A DNA stretch of 43,626 nt. Source: Lachnospiraceae bacterium Zagget2. Lineage in GTDB: Bacteria > Bacillota > Clostridia > Lachnospirales > Lachnospiraceae. The notes under the pieces are model-generated. The model was not told the DNA's origin, did no database searches, and saw only the letters and a list, made by a program, of their open reading frames with translations. The stretch spans positions 1 through 43,626 of the forward strand of contig MSHD01000043.1 in the NCBI GenBank assembly GCA_001941045.1. Direction: 5' to 3'. The position numbers and the translations under genes were made by a program. Numbering within the stretch: the stretch's first letter is position 1; the number at the start of each line of letters is the position of its first letter. This document shows, in pieces, positions 1 through 7,553 of the stretch.

Positions 1-424
1 TTCCGTAAGCCAGCGCATATTCGAGATTATCCGGAGTTGCTCCAAACAGCCCGGTTAATGGCTTGAGAAAAACAGAGCACACGATGAAAAACAATACTGC
101 TACAATAATTAGCCATGAAAAGGTATTGTTCGTTCCTTTGCTTGCCTTCTCTTTGTTGCCGCGCCCAAGCTCCAGACTCAGATATGCAGCACCGCCATCA
201 CCAATCAGCAGAGCAAGAGCCATCATCACCATGTTCAGCGGAAAGATAACATTTGTTGCACTGTTTCCAAGGGTGCCGACACCCCAGCCGATAAACACCT
301 GGTCAACGATGTTGTATAAAGCATTTACTACCAGTGCAATCACACTTGGGATTGCGTATTTCAGCATCAGTCCCCCGATGGGGGCTGATGCAAGCGTGTT
401 CTTTTCAGTCGTTTCTGATGTCAT
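1..424 (-). CDS. MATE family multidrug efflux transporter, N-terminal part (runs off the window)
   Basis: The minus frame is open from the ATG at 424 to the window edge and encodes the first 141 residues of a polytopic membrane protein. The N-terminus is followed by a first helix with the typical MATE pattern (IPSVIALVVNALYNIVDQVF), then GWGVGTLG, then an AALSL-like motif (GGAAYLSLELGRGN). MATE proteins are Na+ or H+ coupled drug exporters of about 450 residues with 12 helices, so roughly two thirds of the gene is missing here. The start is supported by GGAGG about 10 nt upstream. A MerR-type promoter (476-506) lies directly upstream, which suggests induction by a toxic ligand, but no merR gene is in the window. 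Family assignment is firm; the substrate is unknown. Confidence 0.88.
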   Translation of the reverse strand, partial: MTSETTEKNTLASAPIGGLMLKYAIPSVIALVVNALYNIVDQVFIGWGVGTLGNSATNVIFPLNMVMMALALLIGDGGAAYLSLELGRGNKEKASKGTNNTFSWLIIVAVLFFIVCSVFLKPLTGLFGATPDNLEYALAYG

Positions 425-475
425 AATCTATTAGCCTCCAATCACTCATTTTAGATTTCTTTGAATCTGTAGCGT

Positions 476-506
476 ATCTTAAACCCTATGATAATCATAG
501 AGTCAA
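476..506 (-). promoter_or_regulatory. MerR-type promoter with 19-bp spacer and central palindrome, driving the MATE gene
   Basis: Read on the minus strand, a -35 box TTGACT (506-501) and a -10 box TAAGAT (481-476) are separated by exactly 19 bp. The spacer begins with the perfect 15-bp palindrome CTATGATTATCATAG (500-486). An overlong spacer carrying the operator dyad is the hallmark of MerR-family promoters, where the regulator untwists DNA to align the two boxes. The expected transcript start is about 40-45 nt before the MATE ATG. Confidence 0.75.
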
Positions 507-705
507 GACATTTTTGGTGGTTCCATATAAAAAGATTAGCATGTAAATACAGTAAAGAATGAGCGAACCCATCTGCTATCCAGTATTGTGAAATCTACTA
601 TTATGGCTGTAAGCATCGGAGTATGCGCTATGGGCATAAATGCGATTATAAAAAGCAGCTTCGACAAAGCTATAGCACAAAATCAAAGTTGATGGAGAAG
701 AAGAT
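507..705. other. AT-rich intergenic segment between the MATE promoter and the ArsC-like gene
   Basis: No recognisable gene is present. One short open frame on the plus strand, ATG 603 to stop 692, would encode 29 residues (starting MAVSIGVCAMGINAIIKSSF) but has no convincing ribosome binding site. It may be a gene remnant or chance. I see no clear promoter for the downstream gene. Confidence 0.3.
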
Positions 706-975
706 ATGTTATTTATTTGGTATCCAAAGTGCTCCACCTGTAAGAAGGCTCAGAAGTGGCTGGATGAGCACAGCATAGAATATGAAGAGCGTCATATCGC
801 GGAGGATCATCCGTCTTATGATGAGCTGAAGGACAGGCTTCCCGCGATGAATGAGGATGAACAGCTAAAGCTGCTCGCCACCAATGGGATGCTGGTAAAG
901 CGGCCATTGCTTACCGATGGTGACACTGTGCTTGTGGGATTCCGGGAAGCGGAGTGGAATGATAAATGGAATTAA
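706..975 (+). CDS. ArsC/Spx-like thioredoxin-fold protein, internally shortened
   Basis: The 89-residue product has the N-terminal redox motif CSTC (Cys9 and Cys12) after a thioredoxin-fold strand (LFIWYPK). Its C-terminal half has the family blocks DRLPAMNEDEQLKLLATNGM, KRPLL and VGFREAEW. Relatives in Clostridia are about 115 residues long. The helical block between the second strand and DRLPAM, normally some 27-30 residues containing a KKFFNTSG-like motif, is missing, and HPSYDELK runs directly into DRLPAM. Flanking family blocks are intact and the frame is kept. The ribosome binding site is GGAGAAGAAG just before ATG 706. The family acts as arsenate reductase or redox-responsive regulator; which applies here is unknown, and the deletion may abolish function. 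Confidence 0.75.
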   Translation: MLFIWYPKCSTCKKAQKWLDEHSIEYEERHIAEDHPSYDELKDRLPAMNEDEQLKLLATNGMLVKRPLLTDGDTVLVGFREAEWNDKWN

Positions 976-995
976 CTTATCCCCGTGTAAATTTC

Positions 996-1024
996 TTTAC
1001 AACTCCCATCCGCTGCATTATAAT
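996..1024 (+). promoter_or_regulatory. Sigma-A-type promoter for proB
   Basis: TTTACA (996-1001), a 17-bp spacer and a perfect TATAAT (1019-1024) lie between the ArsC-like stop and proB. Predicted transcription starts near 1031, giving a leader of about 50 nt. Confidence 0.65.
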
Positions 1025-1081
1025 GCAACTGTCGGAAAAACGCCGATATAAATAATGATTTACAGACCAAGGAGAATTCGG

Positions 1082-1879
1082 ATGGGTATCAAGAGAAACC
1101 GTATTGTTGTCAAGGTGGGGACATCGACACTTACGAATGAGCTGGGAAAGAGCAATCTGAGAAAATTTGAGGATCTGGCGCTGATCCTGGCGGATATACA
1201 GAATATGGGAAATGAGATCGTGCTCGTCTCGTCCGGCGCGATCGCCGTGGGAGAGCAGAAGATGAATCTCCCGCAGAAGCCCACGGAGATGCGGATGAAG
1301 CAGGCCGCGGCAGCCGTTGGCCAGTGCGAGAATATGTTCCTTTATGACAAGTTCTTCGGGTATTACAATAAGACCGTCGCGCAGATTCTGCTGAACGCCG
1401 ACGATATCCGGGATGAGGAGAAGAAGGAGAATCTTGCCAACACCTTTGAGGCGCTGCTTGAGCAGGGGATCATTCCGATTGTCAATGAAAATGACTCTGT
1501 CAGCTACCGGGAGATTGAATCCGACGACAAGCTTTTTGGCGACAACGACATGCTCTCCGCGGTGGTCGCCGTTCTGTGCAACGCGGACAAGCTCGTTATC
1601 CTGTCCGACATAGATGGATTTTTCGATAAAGACCCCAGATTATACAAGAACGCAGAGCTGATCAGCCGTGTGGAAAAGATCGATGAATCCACCTATGCGC
1701 TGGCGGGCGGCGCCGGTTCGCGAAGGGGAACCGGCGGTATGCGCACGAAGCTGCAGGCGGCCGATATCGCGACCTCGCAGGGCATCGACGTGATTGTCAC
1801 CAATGGCAAAACGCCCAGAGCGTTATATGATATCATCGACGGAAAGAAAGTCGGCACGCTATTTGTCGCACAGAGATGA
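1082..1879 (+). CDS. proB: Glutamate 5-kinase (proline biosynthesis)
   Basis: This enzyme phosphorylates glutamate to glutamyl-5-phosphate, the first step of proline synthesis, in the cytoplasm. The 265-residue product is an amino acid kinase fold. It shows the N-terminal VVKVGTSTL motif, VLVSSGAIAVG, the substrate loop IVNENDSV with FGDNDMLSA, the nucleotide-binding LSDIDGFFDKDPR and the GTGGMRTKL block. It lacks the C-terminal PUA domain of the longer E. coli enzyme, as many Bacillota proteins do. I chose ATG 1082 over an in-frame ATG at 1055 because GGAG lies 7 nt upstream of 1082. proA is not adjacent. The 3' end overlaps the convergent helicase gene by 21 bp. Confidence 0.93.
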   Translation: MGIKRNRIVVKVGTSTLTNELGKSNLRKFEDLALILADIQNMGNEIVLVSSGAIAVGEQKMNLPQKPTEMRMKQAAAAVGQCENMFLYDKFFGYYNKTVAQILLNADDIRDEEKKENLANTFEALLEQGIIPIVNENDSVSYREIESDDKLFGDNDMLSAVVAVLCNADKLVILSDIDGFFDKDPRLYKNAELISRVEKIDESTYALAGGAGSRRGTGGMRTKLQAADIATSQGIDVIVTNGKTPRALYDIIDGKKVGTLFVAQR

Positions 1880-4141
1880 GAGGGCATTTTCAGAGAGTTG
1901 CAGCATCTTCTCTTTCATTCCCTCAATGTCCAGCACTCCACAGGCGAATCCTTTTTTTACCAGAGATTCCGGCAGGTACTCGTCGTATTTGTCGAAGATC
2001 GGCACCTCGCGGGGATATACAAGGCTCATCGGAACGATGGGCTTTTTCAGTTCCTCCGCCAGAATTTCCCAGAATTCCCGATCGGAGACCGTCATGACGA
2101 ACTGCATGAAATAAGGGCGGGAGGAATCCAGTCCTTTGACGCCCAGACGCTTGCCACACTTGATTTTCAGGAAGCGTTCCAGGGCGAGGAAGGCGTAGGT
2201 GCCCAGCCAGGGGAAGAGGCAGTACATGTTGCCGCCGAGGCAGATCAGATTTTTGTCCTTCAGGCCTGCGTTTTCCGCGGCAGTGCGGGCGGTCTTCAGC
2301 CTCGCGATGGCATTTTTCATCAGATACGGGTAGGATTTCTCCTCGCAGAGTACGCCCAGCATCCGTTCCAGAATGTGGGTGTGGATATCGCCTGCGACCT
2401 CGCCGAAGTAGGCGGGGACTTTCCCCTTGATCATTTCGCAGTAAACCATGTGCCGCTTGTGGTCGACCTCGTCTACCAGCCAGACATGACCGGCGATGGA
2501 GAGCTTCTCCCCGGCAGGCGGCGGCTTTACCACCGTGCCCAGCTCCTCGGAACCGGCGCGGACCGTGTATTCTTCATTTTCCTGAAATACTGCATAGAAC
2601 TTATAATTGTTGATGACGCGCTCTCCGGCAAGGCCCACGATGAGGCCGCCGCCCTCCGTCTGCTGGATGTGATCCGTCCCCAGCAGATGGCGCAGCAATA
2701 CCCGGAAATCCTCCTGCGATACGCGCTGAAAATAGCGAAGCGACAGGACACGGGAGGCGAGCCGGGCGGGCGTCATCTCGCCGCAGGAGGCCAGCGTGCT
2801 CATGGTCTGGTGGTACAGAAGGCTGTAGGGCAGTGCATCCAGCCTCGGCGGCTCTACCCAGCGCTCCTCGAGATAGAGCTGCACCAGCGCGATGCCCTGA
2901 ATCAGCTTCCAGGGAATCGTGACGGGCAGAAGAGCGCGCGCCTCCGGCGGCTCTTCGCGCATGACGAACCACATCTCCGGCGGCAACTCGCGCCGCCCGG
3001 TGCGCCCCAGGCGCTGCAGGAAAGCCGAGACGGTGAAGGGCGCGTCAATCTGGAAGGCACGTTCCAGCCGGCCGATGTCGATACCGAGCTCCAGAGTGGC
3101 GGTCGTCACCGTGGTCTGAAACTGTTCCTCATCCTTCATCACAGCCTCCGCCGTCTCGCGGTAGGATTCCGACAGATTTCCGTGATGAATCAGGAAACGG
3201 TCCGGCTCATGCCTGGCCTCGCAGTATTGCCGCAGCGTCGTCGTGACCGCCTCACATTCTTCCCTGGAATTGACGAAGACCAGGCATTTCTTGCCTCTGG
3301 TGTGTTCAAAGATATAGCCGATGCCGGGATCCGCCTCCTTCGGAGCGGTGTCTGTCTTCGGCGCGAGCGCGTCGTCCACCGGCAGCATCGCTTCCACGGG
3401 CTGATTGTGGATTTTTGTCGGCGCTCCGGGGTTGGTCGGTGGAAAAGTATAGAAATGTTCCATGGAGAGCCGCCACCGGACGCTGCCCTGCGGCAGCTTC
3501 GGAACGATGGTCCGGCGCCCCGTTCCGGCGGAAAGAAATTCGCAGGCGTCTTTCGGGTCGCCGATGGTCGCCGAAAGCCCGATGCGCCGGGGGTTGACGT
3601 CCGCCAGGCGGCAGAGCCGCTCGATCAGGCACAGCGTCTGGCCGCCGCGATCCCCGCGCATGAGGGAGTGCAGCTCGTCGATCACGATAAAGCGCAGGTC
3701 GCCGAAGAGTTTTCCTATTGCAGAGTGCCTGCGCAGCAGCATGGCCTCCAGGCTCTCCGGTGTGATCTGCAGGATGCCGGAGGGATGCTTCATCATCTTA
3801 TTTTTGTGGGAGGCCGACACGTCCCCGTGCCAGTGCCATAACGGAATATGCGCCTCCTGGCAGAGGTCGTTCAGCCTGGCAAACTGGTCGTTGATCAGGG
3901 CCTTGAGTGGGCCGATGTAGATGGCTCCCACAGAAGAGGGCATCTCCTCCGTAAAGAGCGTGAGAATGGGGAAAAAGGCGGCCTCCGTCTTGCCCGAGGC
4001 GGTGGAAGCCGTCAGCAGCAGATTTTCATCGGTATTGAAAATGACGTCTGCCGCCGCGGCCTGGACAGCGCGCAGATTTTCCCAGCCATTCTGATAAATG
4101 TAATCCTGGATGAAAGGTGCATAGCGGTCGAAGGTATTCAT
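1859..4141 (-). CDS. DExH-box superfamily 2 helicase, Lhr/BrxHI-like
   Basis: A 760-residue ATP-dependent helicase. Motifs in order: Walker A ASTASGKTEAAF (about residues 44-55), motif Ib-like YIGPLKALINDQ, motif II IDELHSL (about 153-159), motif III GLSATIGD, FVNSREECEAV, HHGNLSES, motif V TTATLELGIDIG and motif VI QRLGRTGRR. A long C-terminal region with an IAGHVWLVDEVD segment recalls Lhr-type helicases. The nearest named relative I recognise is BrxHI of type 2 BREX phage defence, which is encoded next to a BrxD-like ATPase, as here. AAGGAGG lies 9 nt before ATG 4141, and 15 nt separate it from the ATPase gene, so the two are co-transcribed. The BREX methylase and PglZ are absent, so a BREX role is not established. 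Confidence 0.85.
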   Translation of the reverse strand: MNTFDRYAPFIQDYIYQNGWENLRAVQAAAADVIFNTDENLLLTASTASGKTEAAFFPILTLFTEEMPSSVGAIYIGPLKALINDQFARLNDLCQEAHIPLWHWHGDVSASHKNKMMKHPSGILQITPESLEAMLLRRHSAIGKLFGDLRFIVIDELHSLMRGDRGGQTLCLIERLCRLADVNPRRIGLSATIGDPKDACEFLSAGTGRRTIVPKLPQGSVRWRLSMEHFYTFPPTNPGAPTKIHNQPVEAMLPVDDALAPKTDTAPKEADPGIGYIFEHTRGKKCLVFVNSREECEAVTTTLRQYCEARHEPDRFLIHHGNLSESYRETAEAVMKDEEQFQTTVTTATLELGIDIGRLERAFQIDAPFTVSAFLQRLGRTGRRELPPEMWFVMREEPPEARALLPVTIPWKLIQGIALVQLYLEERWVEPPRLDALPYSLLYHQTMSTLASCGEMTPARLASRVLSLRYFQRVSQEDFRVLLRHLLGTDHIQQTEGGGLIVGLAGERVINNYKFYAVFQENEEYTVRAGSEELGTVVKPPPAGEKLSIAGHVWLVDEVDHKRHMVYCEMIKGKVPAYFGEVAGDIHTHILERMLGVLCEEKSYPYLMKNAIARLKTARTAAENAGLKDKNLICLGGNMYCLFPWLGTYAFLALERFLKIKCGKRLGVKGLDSSRPYFMQFVMTVSDREFWEILAEELKKPIVPMSLVYPREVPIFDKYDEYLPESLVKKGFACGVLDIEGMKEKMLQLSENALSSLCDK

Positions 4142-4156
4142 GCGCGTGCTGCCTCC

Positions 4157-5479
4157 TTATAATGTAAACTCCGCGTATTCTCCCAGTTCGTCGGCCGCCT
4201 GTTCCTCCAGCGGCGTTTTCGCGTAGGAGAAATTTTCGGAACCCATGAGCTCCGCTACCTTCAGCTTTGGATTCTGATACAGAATGTCCAGAAGCTCGAT
4301 GAAGTCGCGGATGATCTCCCGTGGCGTGATGTGGGAGTCTGCCCCCACGCGACTGTACTCGATCTGAATGAAAGTCATGAGATCTTCCTGCGTCAGGTGC
4401 TGTTCGTAAGCAAAGAGCTGGGCGTGAATGTCCGCCAGCTTCTCCACCAGGATCAGCATCTCCTCATTGGTCAGCGGCGAGAGTCGGATGATCGGCGCCA
4501 GCATATCGCGGGTATCCCCGCTGGAAAAGCGCCCTTCCGTCAGCCGGGAGCGCAGCGCTTCGTAGCTGTAGATGCCTCTGCGGGTGTCCTCAATGCACTG
4601 CGGCGTGCCGCACATGATAATGCCGAAGTACTTCGCCTTGCCCTGCAGGGTGTCGTTGTACATGGTCAGAATTTTCTCATAGTTGTACTGCCGCGTGATG
4701 GAGTTGGGAATCTTATAGATGTTCACCAGCTCGTCAATCAGCACCAGCATCCCGGCATAGCCCGCATTTTTCAGGAAGGCGGCAAATATTTTGATATATT
4801 CATACCAGTCGTCGTCGGTGATAATCACATTCACACCAAGTTCCTGCTTCGCCTCGGTCTTCGTCGTGTACTCGCCGCGGAACCAGCGGACAACTTTGGC
4901 CTTCGTCTCCTCGTCGCCGTCCAGAAAGGCCTGATAATAGAGCGTCAGGAGCCGCGCGAAGTCGAAGCCGTGTACCAGGCCGTTCAGGTCGTTAATGACC
5001 GCGAAAATCTTCTGCTGCACCAGCCGGGTAAACTCTTCTGATGAGAAATCCAGTCCGGTCTCCAGCGCCACCGAGCTCGGCACGCCGCTGATCCACTTAT
5101 CCAGCACCAATGACAGCGCGCCGCCCTCCGGGCGGGTCTTTGTGGACATATTCTGGATCAGTTCGCGGTAGGTGGCGAGTCCCTGGCCCTTCGTCCCCTG
5201 CAGGCGGCGCTCCGGCGAGAGGTCGGCGTCCACCACCACAAAATTTTTGTCCATCACATAATTGCGGATCGTCTGCAGCAGAAAGCTCTTGCCGCTCCCG
5301 TATTTCCCGCAAATGAAGCGGAAGGTCGCTCCGCCGTCGGCGATGATCTCCACGTCGCGCAGCAGTGCGGTGATCTCCGGCTCACGCCCGACTGTGATAT
5401 AGGGCAGGCCGATGCGCGGCACGACGCCGCCTTTTAAAGCGTTAATGAGAGTGTTCGCAATTCTCTTTGGAATCTTCAA
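4157..5479 (-). CDS. P-loop ATPase of the BREX BrxC/BrxD (DUF2791) type
   Basis: The 440-residue protein begins with ANTLINALKGGVVPRIGLPY and a REPEI motif, typical of the BrxD-like ATPases. Walker A GKYGSGKSF follows at about residues 58-66, and a Walker B-like LVLIDELVNIY near 245. This family binds ATP and is found with BREX-type helicases; its biochemical role is not well defined. The start is TTG 5479, whose TTGA overlaps the stop of the preceding TerB gene (GAAAGGA about 10 nt upstream), implying translational coupling. It lies in the same operon as the TerB protein and the helicase. Family assignment is by motif and context only. Confidence 0.8.
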   Translation of the reverse strand: MKIPKRIANTLINALKGGVVPRIGLPYITVGREPEITALLRDVEIIADGGATFRFICGKYGSGKSFLLQTIRNYVMDKNFVVVDADLSPERRLQGTKGQGLATYRELIQNMSTKTRPEGGALSLVLDKWISGVPSSVALETGLDFSSEEFTRLVQQKIFAVINDLNGLVHGFDFARLLTLYYQAFLDGDEETKAKVVRWFRGEYTTKTEAKQELGVNVIITDDDWYEYIKIFAAFLKNAGYAGMLVLIDELVNIYKIPNSITRQYNYEKILTMYNDTLQGKAKYFGIIMCGTPQCIEDTRRGIYSYEALRSRLTEGRFSSGDTRDMLAPIIRLSPLTNEEMLILVEKLADIHAQLFAYEQHLTQEDLMTFIQIEYSRVGADSHITPREIIRDFIELLDILYQNPKLKVAELMGSENFSYAKTPLEEQAADELGEYAEFTL

Positions 5480-6897
5480 CTTGGTATCATTCCTTTCAGA
5501 TCGTCCAGGTAATCCTCCACGAGGATGGGGGTATTACCGTCAAATTCGATCACGGTATCAGCAAATTCATCGTAGAGCTGTTCGTTGACCGCTTCTGCCA
5601 GAACGGAGGCCATCAGATGCTTTTCTGAGAGAAAGCCCTGCAGATCTCCGCCGTACAGCAAAATTCGGGTAAAGCGAAGCTCGTCTCCGGAGAGGATACA
5701 GTCGGTCATGGTATCCTTTGCTTCCTGCACCGCGGGCAGCTCCGCCTCCACATAGCGCTCCTCCTCCGTCATGAGCCTCTGACCGACGGCGTCCGAGCTC
5801 CTGCGGATACCGGACAGTTTGCTTAAGTCAAACTCCACTTTTGGAACAGCCGATTTTTTCTGTTCCTCGATGGCTTAGGAAAGAAAGCGTACCATCGTTT
5901 TGGTCTCCGTGCCCGGTTTCAGTGTCGGCTTTACACCGTAAGCCTCTCTTATGAGTCGGTCAGCTGCCCGGACAAAGACGCCCAGCGTCCGGTCACGCAG
6001 TGAGGAAAAATAACCTCTTTCCAGACTCCACTGATCCCGCTCGCAGCGGTAACACTGGACAGGACTGACGCGGTACTCGTAATGGTCGAATTTCTGGTGC
6101 CCGAAGAAGACGGCGGAGCGGAAAGGTGTATACCACACTCGTGCCGGATTGCCGAAGAGCTTCTGTGAATAGGGACGCCCATAGCGTCCGGCATAGCGGG
6201 CGTTCAGCCCGCGGTATGCCCTGCAGAGCACCTGGGAAAGCTCATCCGGATATTTCTTATAGGCTTTCGATTTCTCCAGATGATAGGAGGAGAGCCGCAT
6301 AATGGCCGGAAACAGCGCTTCATCGTCTGCAGAATCACAGTCGCGAAGGGCGATCAGCGCTTCATCAAAATCTGCGTTCACATAGTCTCTGACCTGCTCC
6401 ACAGGGAGATTGTAGTAGATGGCATAGTCCGCGATCCACCGCCTGGCATAGCGCCGAATATGTGGTTCAAGGGCGCTGTAATGCTCATAAAACCACAATA
6501 GCGCGTCCAGTCCGTCCTCCTTTGTCTCTGAGCCGATCTGATGCAGCAGTTCATAGAGATAGAGATAGGCATAGGACAGCGAAGTCTTTTCCAGTATTCC
6601 ATGGCGCAGCCTGGTTCTCCAAGTAAAGTATCCCCGGAGTTCGGCCATGGACAGACTCTGATAGGTGGGAAAATAGTGCAGTAACTCCTGCGCGTAGGGA
6701 CAGTCGTCCTCGAATCGCTCCATGTAGCGGGCCTGCAGGTAGAAGATTTTGGCGTCGTTGTTGCGCGAAAAAGGCGAACCAAAAGCGAGCTCCCGCATTT
6801 TCCGGTATTCCTTTGGCGGGAGATTCCCTGCCCGCTCCGGCGTGAGCCGGATGGGCTCGTCCTCATAGTAGTATTCGTGATTTTCAACCCATTTCAT
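5476..6897 (-). pseudogene. TerB_N/TerB_C domain protein interrupted by one in-frame stop codon
   Basis: The reading frame from ATG 6897 encodes 340 residues and meets a TAA at 5877-5875. The same frame then continues for 132 residues to a stop at 5476. The N-terminal part shows the TerB_N pattern: PPKEYRKMRELAFG, FYLQARYMERFEDD, FPTYQSLSMAELRGYFTWRT, YLYLYELLHQIG. The part after the stop (EEQKKSAVPKVEFDLSKLS, RILLYGGD, MASVLAEAVNEQLYDEF, VEDYLDDLKGM) is a typical TerB_C end. Downstream of the stop there is a GTG (5838) but no ribosome binding site, so a separate gene is unlikely. A GAA-to-TAA change would explain it. TerB-type domains occur in tellurite-resistance and phage-defence neighbourhoods; the role here is unknown. 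It is the first gene of the cassette. Confidence 0.8.
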
Positions 6898-6903
6898 GCT
6901 ACA

Positions 6904-6932
6904 AGTATAATAAAACTGGTAGTGGAAATCAA
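6904..6932 (-). promoter_or_regulatory. Promoter of the TerB-ATPase-helicase cassette, apparently leaderless
   Basis: On the minus strand TTGATT (6932-6927), a 17-bp spacer and TATACT (6909-6904) end only 6 nt before ATG 6897. The expected transcript would start at or next to the A of the ATG, and no Shine-Dalgarno sequence precedes it. An alternative GTG at 6951 lies upstream of this promoter and has AGAGGTGA almost touching it. Confidence 0.55.
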
Positions 6933-6945
6933 GCACTTGAAAAAA

Positions 6946-6987
6946 TAGCACTCACCTCTTGACAGTGCTAACAATTCGTGCTATAGT
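6946..6987 (+). promoter_or_regulatory. marR promoter with three TAGCAC/GTGCTA half-sites
   Basis: TTGACA (6959-6964), a 17-bp spacer and TATAGT (6982-6987) form a near-consensus promoter. TAGCAC at 6946-6951 is inverted relative to GTGCTA at 6965-6970, and a second GTGCTA at 6978-6983 overlaps the -10 box. This is what an autorepressed MarR promoter would look like. The divergent cassette promoter has its -35 only 26 bp away. Confidence 0.65.
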
Positions 6988-7025
6988 TGCGCATAGAATC
7001 AAGAGAGCAAAAAGGAGGTGAATAC

Positions 7026-7457
7026 GTGACGCAGGATCAGAGCAGGGATTGCGCCGCATTGATCAAACATATCGACATCAAGATGACAAAGTGTGCAAAT
7101 GAACGTTTCAATTCGTATGGCGTTACATTCCGGCAGGTGCGTCTGCTGATGCTGCTTTACCAGATGGGCGCCGGAGACGTGCCGTTGAAATCACTGGAAA
7201 AGCATTTGGAGGTCGCGCAGTCTACAGCGGCCGGTCTTGTTGTCCGGCTGGAAAAGAAAGGTCTGGTGCAGGGATGCGTTCCTGCTGATGATAAACGGCA
7301 GAAGTTTGTCCGACTCACGGAGAAGGGAAAGGAGCTTTGTGTCGCACTCGAGGAAGATATGCGGGAAGGCGAGAGAATTCTGCTGGAGAGCCTGGATGAC
7401 GCGGAAAGAGAGCAGTTTTACAGTCTGCTCAGAAAAGTAAATGATTCGATGAAATGA
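7026..7457 (+). CDS. MarR family transcriptional regulator
   Basis: A 143-residue winged-helix regulator. The recognition region LKSLEKHLEVAQSTAAGLVV, followed by RLEKKGLVQGCVPADDKRQK (wing with the D-x-R motif), is diagnostic of MarR. These dimers usually repress their own gene and an adjacent exporter until a ligand binds. I chose GTG 7026 because AAGGAGGTG lies just upstream; the in-frame TTG at 6987 falls within the promoter. Two ABC exporter genes follow in the same direction, so it very likely controls them. The ligand is unknown. Confidence 0.9.
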   Translation: MTQDQSRDCAALIKHIDIKMTKCANERFNSYGVTFRQVRLLMLLYQMGAGDVPLKSLEKHLEVAQSTAAGLVVRLEKKGLVQGCVPADDKRQKFVRLTEKGKELCVALEEDMREGERILLESLDDAEREQFYSLLRKVNDSMK

Positions 7458-7553
7458 AAGCCCGGTTTTCTAAGCGGGTGTTAATTTAAAATGAATCAAA
7501 CGCATGCTATTAAACATATGCTTTTGAAATTAAGAAAGGAAGGATTACTTACT

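Noticed and set aside
63-434. Open frame of 123 residues on the plus strand
   Set aside because: It is antisense to the clear MATE coding sequence and shows no ribosome binding site or family pattern.
603-692. Possible 29-residue small protein upstream of the ArsC-like gene
   Set aside because: No ribosome binding site and no recognisable family; kept only as a note in the intergenic entry.
1898-3841. Very long plus-strand open frame (647 residues)
   Set aside because: It lies wholly opposite the helicase gene, is rich in His/Arg/Gln/Gly as expected of a mirrored frame in GC-rich DNA, and matches nothing.
5476-5838. Independent small gene for the TerB_C part
   Set aside because: Its only start is a GTG without ribosome binding site, and the sequence continues in frame with the upstream part across the stop.
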